Positions 24,452-33,256 of a stretch of 64,000 nucleotides of DNA are shown here, one piece after another. Under the pieces are notes generated by a model. It searched no databases and was not told the origin of the DNA. It saw only the letters and a list, made by a program, of their open reading frames with translations. Every line of letters begins with the position of its first letter. Positions within the stretch are counted from its first letter, which is position 1. The stretch spans positions 1,796,149-1,860,148 of the forward strand of contig NZ_JAULBL010000002.1 of NCBI RefSeq assembly GCF_030512175.1, given 5' to 3'. This DNA is from Paeniglutamicibacter sulfureus (GTDB lineage: Bacteria; Actinomycetota; Actinomycetes; Actinomycetales; Micrococcaceae). Made by a program: the position numbers and the translations under genes.

Positions 24452-24943
24452 TCAGGTGGCTGGAATATTGTCCGGTGCCCCATTGACCCGGGGGTCGGGG
24501 GGCGATGGAGGTGTCCAGGAAGAATAGCCTCGTGAGATGGACTGAGGCGCCGGCAGCGTGTCGCATTCCTTGGCGGTGCTGCGGCGCTTGGGGGATCCGG
24601 TGAAGCGCACGTAGCGCATGGGCCGCCGTTGCGGATCACTTCGTCCCAGGAAGCGCTGCCTCCACAGCTCGGGGACCAGCGGGGCGTATTCGGTTTTCTC
24701 GTCCATCAGGGTTCGCAGGGCGAGGCAGAACGGCATGATGGCCAGGCGGCTGCGCCGTACGTCGTTAAGGACATGTAAGAGGAGTTCCTCGATGAGCTCT
24801 TCGGACCGGTAACGGCGCTTGAGCTGGGTGTAGTGCACCCACATTTCGTTCTCGCGCATGCCGTATTGCACGAATCCCGCCAAGTCACCGGACTCGTAGA
24901 GTTCGTAGCGGCATTGTTCCCGGTTGTTCTCGATCACGCGCAT
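24452..24943 (-). CDS. GNAT-type N-acetyltransferase (YjdJ-like)
   Basis: A 163-residue protein. Residues 8-75 match the small GNAT fold of the acetyltransf_CG type: RYELYESGDLAGFVQYGMRE, then MWVHYTQLKRRYRSEELIEE, LLLHVLNDVRRSRLAIMPFC. A basic, Pro-rich tail of ~60 residues follows. The start at 24943 has AGGAGG 8 nt upstream. It overlaps a 42-codon leader frame (24934-25062) by 10 nt and is divergent from a TetR gene. The substrate is unknown. Confidence 0.75.
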   Translation of the reverse strand: MRVIENNREQCRYELYESGDLAGFVQYGMRENEMWVHYTQLKRRYRSEELIEELLLHVLNDVRRSRLAIMPFCLALRTLMDEKTEYAPLVPELWRQRFLGRSDPQRRPMRYVRFTGSPKRRSTAKECDTLPAPQSISRGYSSWTPPSPPDPRVNGAPDNIPAT

Positions 24944-25062
24944 GGTGTCGGCCTCCTGTGGGGGGCCGAGGGTGCATGGGCCGGGTGGCATTGGGGGTCG
25001 AGCGCAGTGGCTCGTCGTCGGGACAGTTGCGTGGAAGGTGGTTTCCGGTATGGGCGATTCAT
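24934..25062 (-). CDS. Candidate 42-residue leader peptide coupled to the GNAT gene
   Basis: A small frame from ATG 25062 (GAGGAG 6 nt upstream) to a TGA that lies inside the start region of the GNAT gene. It encodes MNRPYRKPPSTQLSRRRATA and more, a basic, Pro/His-rich peptide with no family. The good ribosome binding site and the overlap suggest translational coupling. It could equally be a regulatory uORF. Coding status is uncertain. Confidence 0.4.
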   Translation of the reverse strand: MNRPYRKPPSTQLSRRRATALDPQCHPAHAPSAPHRRPTPCA

Positions 25063-25148
25063 GGCGTGCTCCTCAAAGGGAAATACCGTGGCTCGCTGCT
25101 GAACCGTTGTATCGGTGTATCTGGTGAAAAATCTGGGTTGTCTGCGAT

Positions 25149-25202
25149 GTCTACGCTGTAGATATCTACTGTAGACCTTTGTTGTAGACGCTACATGTAG
25201 AG
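25149..25202. promoter_or_regulatory. TGTAGA/TCTACA operator array in the GNAT-TetR divergon
   Basis: GTCTAC-GCT-GTAGATATCTAC-T-GTAGAC (25149-25176) is a nested palindrome. A second cluster, GTAGAC then CTACATGTAG, spans 25184-25200. At least six copies of the GTAGA/TCTAC half-site fall within 54 bases, immediately upstream of the TetR gene. It is very probably the TetR-family operator, controlling both directions. Confidence 0.65.
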
Positions 25203-25262
25203 TATTAGGTATGGCAACCCGGTCAACCCCTGCAGAACCCCTGGCAGGGCCGCACACTACCC

Positions 25263-26030
25263 ATGGAGTCCGATCACCGCATGCCCGAGAATCCGACCCG
25301 AGACGACGCCGTCCCGGACCACGAGCAGGGTCCGAACCAGATGCCTTCCGGGGCGCCGGCCCCCAAGCGGCGAGAGCGGCTGACGCGTGAGATAGTGCTT
25401 GCTGCGGCCCTGCGCCTGGTGGACGCCGAGGGCCTGGAAGCCCTGACCATGCGCCGACTGGGAAAGGTCCTTGATCGCGATGCGATGGCCCTCTACCGGT
25501 ACGCACCCAACCGCGCCGCGTTGCTGGACGGCATCTCGGAAATGGTGCTCCAGGAACTGGTCATCGAACCCGTCGACGTCGACTGGCAGTCGCAGTTGCG
25601 CAAGGTCGCCCACGGGTTTCGGCACCTGGCGCTGGCCCACCCCCATGTGGTCCCGCTGTTGGTCACCCGGCCCCTATCCACCCCGCTGGGTCTGCGCCCA
25701 CTGGGAACGCTGCGCCCGCTGGAGCAGATCCTGGCGCTGCTCATCCATGCCGGGTTCACGCCTGAAAGCGCCCTGCACATCTACCGGGCCTATTACGGAT
25801 ATATCTACGGCCACATCCTGAACGAACTCCAGGAACACATCGTCGACCCGGAGGAAAACGAGGCCATCCTGCGGCTGGGCCTGCACCGGCTTCCGCCCAA
25901 GGAGTTCCCCCAGCTGCGCAACCTTGCCTCCGTCCTGGCCGACTACGACGGTGCCGAGGAACTCGATCAAGGCATCACCATCCTCTTGGCCGGACTCGAG
26001 GAGCGACTCCGCCCCGGCACCGCTCCCTAA
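25263..26030 (+). CDS. TetR/AcrR-family transcriptional regulator
   Basis: A 255-residue TetR-class repressor with a ~35-residue polar N-terminal extension. The DNA-binding domain follows (RLTREIVLAAALRLVDAEGL, then LTMRRLGKVLDRDAMALYRY). The C-terminal region resembles the TetR_C_1 tetracycline-repressor type (IVSEMVLQEL-like start, LVTRPLSTPLG, then YRAYYGYIYGHILNELQ). An internal Met near residue 27 could be the real start. It probably represses itself and the divergent GNAT operon through the TGTAGA repeats. The inducer is unknown. Confidence 0.88.
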   Translation: MESDHRMPENPTRDDAVPDHEQGPNQMPSGAPAPKRRERLTREIVLAAALRLVDAEGLEALTMRRLGKVLDRDAMALYRYAPNRAALLDGISEMVLQELVIEPVDVDWQSQLRKVAHGFRHLALAHPHVVPLLVTRPLSTPLGLRPLGTLRPLEQILALLIHAGFTPESALHIYRAYYGYIYGHILNELQEHIVDPEENEAILRLGLHRLPPKEFPQLRNLASVLADYDGAEELDQGITILLAGLEERLRPGTAP

Positions 26031-26164
26031 CCAGGACGGCCCGCCGGAGGCCTTCCGCCACTGGGGGAGCTCCGAATCCCCTGACGGTTTCCCACGCGCG
26101 GGACCGCAAGCCTTCGCCTTGGCAGGCAACCTGCCTAGCATCGATGCATCGGTGCAGGGCCAAC

Positions 26165-26615
26165 TGCGACTCCTTTTACTACGGCAACATCGCCCCGCAA
26201 ATGGATGACTTCAACCAGAGCAGCCAGGAAGGGATCTGGGGTCGGCTGGAAAACGCGCTCTACGAGGACGTCGATGTCCAGGACCTACGCCAGCGTCTTT
26301 GCCGGCCCCGTCTCACGTCGCGATGACCGTGTGTACCGGGGCGTGCCACTGCCCTCGAAATACTGGAAGCTGCTGGTGTTCCGGGAACAAGGGGTAGTGA
26401 AGGCCCGGGCCTTCCTGCTGACCCAGGACCTCGACTCTCTGCGGGCCGTGCTGGCCCTGGACCAGTTCCGGGTCTACCAGGTATCCATGGGCGAACTTCA
26501 AGCGCGGACGCAGCTTCAATTCCCCGAGGTGGTGCAAGAAGCCGGGACTCTACCGGTTTTTCGGACGGCCGCCCGCCGGAAGCCGCTCGCGTACGCAGAG
26601 GACGGTACCTGGTAG
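26165..26615 (+). pseudogene. DNA/RNA non-specific endonuclease fragment with frameshift
   Basis: The first frame gives DSFYYGNIAPQMDDFNQSSQ, then GRLENALYEDVDVQDLR. At about 26290 the similarity moves to another frame: ASVFAGPVSRRDDRVYRGV, then KYWKLLVFREQ and ARAFLLTQDLD, ending at 26615. These are the C-terminal half of the NucA/nuclease-S1-like endonuclease family. The N-terminal half with the DRGH catalytic motif is absent and the frame is broken, so it is inactive. Confidence 0.75.
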
Positions 26616-26758
26616 CCCTTGCGCAAGGTATCAACCTGCGCCCGCTCAATATCCCCGTGCTCTATTCGCGACAGCCTGCTCTGAGTGATTTGGAGCCGGC
26701 CTGCCAGCTGGACCTGAGTCAAGTCGGAAGCTTCGCGCAATTCGCGTAGTCGGAACAC
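26516..26758 (-). pseudogene. Truncated XRE/HigA-like antitoxin
   Basis: From GTG 26758, preceded by a perfect AAGGAGG, the frame gives VFRLRELREASDLTQVQLAG, then QSRLSRIEHGDIERAQVDTL. This is the HTH half of antitoxins paired with RelE/HigB toxins. After ~48 residues the similarity stops, and the frame runs antisense through the nuclease remnant. The usual dimerisation tail is lost. No toxin gene lies upstream, where the response-regulator gene ends. Confidence 0.65.
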
Positions 26759-26793
26759 AAAGACCTCCTTGAGGATGCGTGTCTTATGGACCG

Positions 26794-27477
26794 CTAACGC
26801 CCTGTCGGCGTGGCTCCTGGCCGACGCGGGCTCCGCTTGGTCTGGTACGCCCAAATCGCGATCTCGACTCGGTTGCGGGCACCGAGCTTCGTCATCAGGC
26901 TGGCGACGTGAGTTTTCACGGTGCTCAGGGTGATGTACAGCTCGCTCGCGATCTCGTTGTTGCCCAGCCCGCGGGCAACGGCCGCCAGCACCTGCTCCTC
27001 CCGTTCGGTGAGCGGTTCGACCGGTTGGGCAGGGGCAGCCGCCGGCGCCGCATCCGCGAACGCCTCGAGCAATCGCACCGTCACATTGGGGGCGATCAGC
27101 GCATCTCCGCTGGCGGCGGCACGCACCGCCTGCCCGAGCAAATCCGCACCGGCATCCTTCAGCAAGAAGCCCTTTGCCCCGGCCCGCAGGGCCGCATAGA
27201 CGTACTCGTCGAGGTCGAATGTCGTGATGATGACAACTGCCATGGGATTCTCCACGCCCGGTCCGGCGATGGCACGCGTGGCCTCGATGCCGTCCTGTCG
27301 GGGCATCCGAATGTCGAACAGGCAGACATCCGGTTGAAGACGGCGAGCGAGCGCCACCGCCTCGATGCCATCGGACGCCTGCCCCACGACTTCAATGTCG
27401 GGCTGCGCATCGAGGATCATGCCGAGGCCGGTGCGCACCAACTCCTGGTCGTCGGCGATGAGCACGCGAATCGTCAT
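26794..27477 (-). CDS. NarL/LuxR-type response regulator
   Basis: A 227-residue protein. The receiver domain (MTIRVLIADDQELVRTGLGM) has the phospho-acceptor Asp in CLFDIRMPRQDG, Thr/Ser in VVIITTF and Lys in GAKGFLLKDA. The LuxR HTH (LTEREEQVLAAVARGLGNNE, then STVKTHVASLMTKLGARNR) is at the C-terminus. The start at 27477 overlaps the kinase stop as ATGA. It is the last gene of the DUF2306-kinase-regulator operon. Confidence 0.95.
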   Translation of the reverse strand: MTIRVLIADDQELVRTGLGMILDAQPDIEVVGQASDGIEAVALARRLQPDVCLFDIRMPRQDGIEATRAIAGPGVENPMAVVIITTFDLDEYVYAALRAGAKGFLLKDAGADLLGQAVRAAASGDALIAPNVTVRLLEAFADAAPAAAPAQPVEPLTEREEQVLAAVARGLGNNEIASELYITLSTVKTHVASLMTKLGARNRVEIAIWAYQTKRSPRRPGATPTGR

Positions 27478-28649
27478 GTGGTCCATCCAACACGAGGGAG
27501 CACTGCAGTCACAACCCAACCGCCGCCGGGCGCTCGGCCGGAGTGGCAGGTGCCCCCGAGCAATGAGGTGCGTTCCATCATTCCGGTGATGCCGTAGCCC
27601 GGCGTCGCGGCCGGCGCCGCCTCACCGTCGTTGGTCACCGTCAGCCGCACTCCACCCTCATCCACCTCGAGGACCACGTCGATGATGGAGACACCCCGGG
27701 CATGGCGGCGCGCGTTCGTCACCGACTCCTGCGCCAGCCGGAAGATGGCGGCGGCCACGGTCGGTGGGATGCTCTGAGTGTCACCGGTTATGCGAACATC
27801 GACGCGCGGACCGGCAGCCCCGGAGCCAGCAGGTGGCTCAGTGGTGGCGAGCTGCTCAACGTCGGCGATGGTCCGGCCAGGAGCCAGTTCAGGCTCCAAT
27901 TCAGGCGCGTCGCCCTGACGCAGAACGCGCACCATCGAGCGCATCTCGGCAAGGGTCTTGGACGCTTCCGCCTCGATCACGCGGAGCGCATCCGTTGCCG
28001 CTTCCGGCTTTAGGGCCGCAGTCGCCAGCCCGGCCTGGGCGCGGATGGCGATCGCGGAGACGTGGTGGGCGACCGTGTCGTGCAAATCCCGGGCGAGCAT
28101 TTCTCGTTCCAGCAACTTGGCGCGGTCGATCTCCCGCATCCTCGCCCGTGCCCTGTAGCGCAGTGCAATTCCGAGGGTGACCACGATGACGGTCAACCCG
28201 ACCTCTCCGAGGATGTCGGCGAAAGGCGCACCGCCCAGGCCGGAAACCACGAGGTTGACGAGAAGGATGCCGGACCCCAGCAGCAGGTCTCGGCCTTTGC
28301 CCCATCGGAACAGTGCGTACGCCGGCACGATGACGTACACGCTCGTGTAGAGGATCGAGTTGTCCATCAGCAAGGTCGCTACTGCCACGGCGCCGTGCGC
28401 GATCGCGAGCATGGGCAGTGGCAGGGTCCGCCGCCACAACAGCGTGGGGGCCGATCCGATCACGATGATCGCCGCTAGCAGGGGTTGGGAGAGGTCGGTG
28501 CGGAGCGTAGCCTCCAGCAGTGCGACAAGCACGACCACCGATACCAGCGCCCAGTCCCGCCATACCCGCCGCGGGGGAGGGGGAACTGCGCCTGGCGCAT
28601 TCCACACGGAGCGCAAGAGACCGGTCACTCCTTCATGATACTGGCGCAT
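27474..28649 (-). CDS. NarL-type sensor histidine kinase
   Basis: A 391-residue kinase with an N-terminal membrane region of about five helices (residues 30-150). The HisKA_3 domain has LARDLHDTVAHHVSAIAIRA (phospho-His in LHD), and an HATPase_c domain follows with LAQESVTNARRHARG and GYGITGMMERTSLLGG. The start at 28649 shares one base with the DUF2306 stop (TGATG). There is no large extracellular domain, so it may sense membrane stress or partner with the DUF2306 protein (inference). Confidence 0.92.
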   Translation of the reverse strand: MRQYHEGVTGLLRSVWNAPGAVPPPPRRVWRDWALVSVVVLVALLEATLRTDLSQPLLAAIIVIGSAPTLLWRRTLPLPMLAIAHGAVAVATLLMDNSILYTSVYVIVPAYALFRWGKGRDLLLGSGILLVNLVVSGLGGAPFADILGEVGLTVIVVTLGIALRYRARARMREIDRAKLLEREMLARDLHDTVAHHVSAIAIRAQAGLATAALKPEAATDALRVIEAEASKTLAEMRSMVRVLRQGDAPELEPELAPGRTIADVEQLATTEPPAGSGAAGPRVDVRITGDTQSIPPTVAAAIFRLAQESVTNARRHARGVSIIDVVLEVDEGGVRLTVTNDGEAAPAATPGYGITGMMERTSLLGGTCHSGRAPGGGWVVTAVLPRVGWTT

Positions 28650-29341
28650 CAGCGGGGGCCTGGGAATGCGCGGGCCATCCGAGCACGCCGGCGAATCACG
28701 AACTCGGCGACTCCGGCGTTGAGAACCCAGGCTGCGCCCATGAGTAGCGCGTCGGTCAGGCTGCTGACCGGCCCAACGCCGAGGATCCAGAACGCGAACA
28801 CGACGGCCTGGGTTCCAGCCGCGATGCCAAGCGCATAGGCGCGGGTCATCCAGGCGCCGTGAGCGCTGAAGTCCCGGCGCTTGAGCGCGATGATTCCAAG
28901 GAATATGCAAGCCGCCATGGCCGCACCAAAGGACAACCGAATGACCATAAGCAGTGCGCTGCCGCCATCCGGCGCTGCGTAGAAAGCTGTCATCCACAAA
29001 CCGGACAGGGCAGCGAGCAGGCCGGCGGGAATCAGGATGCCGCCGGCGATGCGATGCCAGCCGCGCCGGCGGCGAAGCGACGGCACGAACTGGAACGCAC
29101 CGAGCAGGCAATATACCGTGGCGCTGGCGATGTGGGTGATCACCGGAATCGGCGAGGCGAAGAATCGGGCATTGTCTGGGGTGATGACGCCGCCGCTGGT
29201 CAGCTCGGTGACCCGGAACATGCCGGCGATCACCGGTATGAGGCTGAGGAGAATCAGCCCGGCGGGTGCCAGCCACGGGGCTCTGTGGCGTTTGGGCGGC
29301 CAACCGTTTTGAGCGCGGCTGTTGGTGGTTTCAGTTGTCAT
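28649..29341 (-). CDS. DUF2306-family membrane protein
   Basis: A 230-residue protein with six or seven hydrophobic helices. It has HIASATVYCLLGAFQF, then RRRGWHRIAGGILIPAGLLA and RDFSAHGAWMTRAYALG. The conserved histidines and the HGAWM-type motif are typical of DUF2306. The start at 29341 is the first plausible Met of the conserved part; the ribosome binding site is weak. It is cotranscribed with the two-component pair, so it may be an accessory sensor component (inference). Function is not established. Confidence 0.8.
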   Translation of the reverse strand: MTTETTNSRAQNGWPPKRHRAPWLAPAGLILLSLIPVIAGMFRVTELTSGGVITPDNARFFASPIPVITHIASATVYCLLGAFQFVPSLRRRRGWHRIAGGILIPAGLLAALSGLWMTAFYAAPDGGSALLMVIRLSFGAAMAACIFLGIIALKRRDFSAHGAWMTRAYALGIAAGTQAVVFAFWILGVGPVSSLTDALLMGAAWVLNAGVAEFVIRRRARMARAFPGPR

Positions 29342-29551
29342 GACTCGATACTCGCCCGTGAATCGGGGGAAGACATCGGCAGGACGGCCGAGGACCAAGC
29401 CATACTTTCGGTCGGTGCGATTCGGGCCTTTCCGCCGATGCGCGCTCTCACGTCGGCAGGGAAAGTTGAGTCAAGACAGCAACAACATCACCCCAAGGTT
29501 TTGCCACCGCACCGCACCGTCGAAACCGCACCATTCGAAAGGTACAAGACA

Positions 29552-30052
29552 ATGCCATCCTCCGCCTCGTCAACGCTTCCGGTTTCCCAGCCCCAAGTTT
29601 CGCAGCCCCAAGCGGCAGCACCGCTCCCGGATCGGACCACCGGGCCCGGGCAACTGCCCACCTTCCGCCTGAACATGATGCGCGGCGGCTATCTCTTCAT
29701 GGCAGTGGGCCTGATGATCGTTAAATTGCCGCTGCTGCTCCAAGCATCGTCGATGCCCGTCTTCGAAGGGGTGGTTCTCTGCATTCTGACTGCCATGTCC
29801 CTGCTGGCGTTCCTTGGCCTCCGCTATCCCCTCGGGATGCTGCCGATCCTGCTGTTCGAAACGATGTGGAAGGTTCTGTGGCTCGCAATCGTGGCCCTGC
29901 CCCACCTGATCGCAAACGACATGGATGCGGCAACGGCGACGATGCTCTTCAACGTTCTCTTCGTTGTGCCGATCCTTGCCGTGACCCCCTGGGGCTACGC
30001 CTGGAAGCGCTACTTAATGACACGCGGCGAACGATGGGTTCGAGGGGCGTAG
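29552..30052 (+). CDS. Membrane protein of unknown function
   Basis: A 166-residue protein. The first ~45 residues are Ser/Pro/Gln-rich (SQPQVSQPQAAAPLP) and probably disordered. Four membrane helices follow, for example GGYLFMAVGLMIVKLPLLL and VLCILTAMSLLAFLGL. The chain ends in a basic cytoplasmic tail. The ATG at 29552 has AAAGG 9 nt upstream. The longer frame upstream runs antisense through the DUF2306 gene. No named family was recognised. Confidence 0.7.
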   Translation: MPSSASSTLPVSQPQVSQPQAAAPLPDRTTGPGQLPTFRLNMMRGGYLFMAVGLMIVKLPLLLQASSMPVFEGVVLCILTAMSLLAFLGLRYPLGMLPILLFETMWKVLWLAIVALPHLIANDMDAATATMLFNVLFVVPILAVTPWGYAWKRYLMTRGERWVRGA

Positions 30053-30373
30053 GAAACGGAACAGCGGTGGGAAGTGAACGGCACTTTACGACAAGTGAGG
30101 CAGGGTTCCTCCAGGATGAAGGCGTCCTGCTCGTGGGGATGGCGCCATTGATCATGTCGGGGAGGCCAGAGTGGATTCCCCTCGACGCTGCCGGTTCCTT
30201 GGGACAACCGGCTGGAGGTTCGAGGGGAGCCCCGCTCTTCTCCGACTGCCCAGTAATTGCCCACGATTCCGATGTCCAGATCAAGGTTCGGCAAAGTGTC
30301 GACGTCGCAGCGCCACTTCGGGGACATCGGCGCAATCACGTCAGATGCGCCGAGGGCGTAAATGACCCCGTAA
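30053..30373. other. Gene-free stretch upstream of CIRCE
   Basis: No supported gene. It lies between the membrane protein stop and the CIRCE element. Frames here lack family features. It may carry additional stress promoter sites, but none was recognised with confidence. Confidence 0.4.
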
Positions 30374-30400
30374 TTAGCACTCGCCTTGACCGAGTGCTAA
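30374..30400 (+). promoter_or_regulatory. CIRCE element (HrcA operator)
   Basis: A perfect TTAGCACTC-N9-GAGTGCTAA inverted repeat upstream of groES. HrcA binds this site and represses chaperonin transcription until heat or misfolded protein inactivates it. A 144-nt gap to the groES start leaves room for a long leader. Confidence 0.97.
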
Positions 30401-30543
30401 TGGTTGCCTAGAGTCATTGGTGGCGCCTGTCGATCCCGGCAAGTGCTGAAAGCCTGAGGTAATTCACCAGCTGGCACCGCGACGACGGTTGGTACCACCC
30501 GAACGGCCCGTAAACCATTGGTAACTCACGCAAAGGAGAGACG

Positions 30544-30840
30544 ATGTCCGTCTCCATTAAGCCTCTCGAGGACCGCATTGTCGTCCAGCCGCTCGAAGCA
30601 GAAACCACCACTGCTTCCGGTCTGGTCATCCCTGATTCCGCCAAGGAAAAGCCGCAGGAAGGCAAGGTCGTGGCAATCGGCCCCGGCCGTGTCGATGACA
30701 ACGGCAACCGCGTCCCCGTTGACGTAGCCGAAGGCGACGTCGTGATCTACTCCAAGTACGGCGGAACCGAAGTCAAGGTCGGCGGCGACGAGTACCTGGT
30801 GCTCTCGGCCCGCGACGTCCTGGCCATCGTCGTAAAGTAG
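30544..30840 (+). CDS. groES: Co-chaperonin GroES
   Basis: A 98-residue Gro[22 protein letters not shown] starts the fold, the mobile loop is near [14 protein letters not shown], and [17 protein letters not shown] closes the beta-barrel. AAGGAGA precedes the ATG. It caps the GroEL cavity. It is transcribed from the CIRCE-controlled promoter, with groEL 61 nt downstream. Confidence 0.98.
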   Translation: MSVSIKPLEDRIVVQPLEAETTTASGLVIPDSAKEKPQEGKVVAIGPGRVDDNGNRVPVDVAEGDVVIYSKYGGTEVKVGGDEYLVLSARDVLAIVVK

Positions 30841-30848
30841 TTTTTCCT

Positions 30849-32515
<1,667 letters not shown>

Positions 32516-32563
32516 CACGCAGCAAGCGTGGCAGTGCACCAGGCGCCGCCGGCAGCCAGGTTC

Positions 32564-32586
32564 CCGTTTCCCCCTTGGGGGCACGG
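32564..32586 (+). terminator. Weak hairpin between convergent groEL and HTH gene
   Basis: CCCCC/GGGGG with flanking CCGT/ACGG pairs, about 50 nt after the groEL stop. It is a plausible but weak terminator. Confidence 0.3.
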
Positions 32587-32648
32587 AAGCCCGGAGGCCG
32601 TCGGCGCTTGGCGTTGTGCGCTGGACCGGTCGACACCGACGGGCCCGG

Positions 32649-32873
32649 TTAGTTCGAGGCGGAAAGGCGCACCGGTGCCGCCGCGTGCGGCTCGGCGATG
32701 AGGTACTCCTTCACGGCCTGGGCGGGAACCCGGTAGGACCGGCCGAAACGCACCGCCGGCAGTTCCCCTCCGTGCACCAGACGGTACACAGTCATTTTTG
32801 AGACGCGCATGGCCAAAGCGACCTCCGCGACAGTCAGGTAGTGGGCTTCCTCGAAACTTTCTAAGTCAACCAT
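32649..32873 (-). CDS. Excisionase-like HTH DNA-binding protein
   Basis: A 74-residue MerR/excisionase-type protein. YLTVAEVALAMRVSKMTVYR, then LVHGGELPAVRFGRSYRVPA is the winged-HTH core. It matches a small conserved actinobacterial DNA-binding protein with pattern VSKMTVYRLVH-GELPA-R-GRS. The start at 32873 (GGGGG 6 nt upstream) is chosen; ATG 32885 and ATG 32900 are in frame. No integrase is nearby, so it is a cellular regulator rather than a phage excisionase. Confidence 0.8.
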   Translation of the reverse strand: MVDLESFEEAHYLTVAEVALAMRVSKMTVYRLVHGGELPAVRFGRSYRVPAQAVKEYLIAEPHAAAPVRLSASN

Positions 32874-33209
32874 GTCATCCCCCATCAAAGTGTTGCTCAT
32901 CCCCGGACGAACTGCTGATACGTCGCATACCTTCAACCAATGGTGCAACGTTGACCTCATCGTAGACTCAAGTTCCCTGGGGCACCAGAGAGACGGAAGG
33001 TCCGGAGGTTGCCATTCGGCAACGTTTTGGTCTTCCCGGAGGTATCGACGTGGCAACAGGGCGGGACCTCGATCCAGAAGGGCGGGCGGATACTGGGCCC
33101 GTCACGGTGTTTCCAATTCCCATGCCCTCGCGGCTCCCGGGCAAGGCCTTCCGTGCCGGCACCGCCGGGACGCGTATGGCCGCACCGGTCCTTGCCCGGG
33201 CCCATGAAA
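32874..33209. other. Gene-free stretch
   Basis: Promoter side of the HTH gene and the distal side of the Ig-repeat gene. Frames show no family features, and no structure was recognised. Confidence 0.4.
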
Positions 33210-33248
33210 TGGCCGCCTGCCCACCAACTGTCGGTGGGCAGGCGGCCA
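33210..33248 (-). terminator. Terminator of the Ig-repeat surface protein gene
   Basis: A perfect 16-bp stem (33210-33225 with 33233-33248) with a 7-base loop, 8 nt downstream of the minus-strand stop. On the plus strand it is followed by CTTTTG. Confidence 0.75.
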
Positions 33249-33256
33249 CTTTTGTG

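Noticed and set aside
25149-25202. CRISPR-like repeats near 25149-25202
   Set aside because: The repeats are 5-6 bases, palindromic and without unique spacers; an operator array in front of a TetR gene explains them.
32649-32873. Phage or integrative element marked by an excisionase-like gene
   Set aside because: No integrase, attachment repeats or phage genes are nearby; the protein belongs to a widely kept small actinobacterial HTH family.
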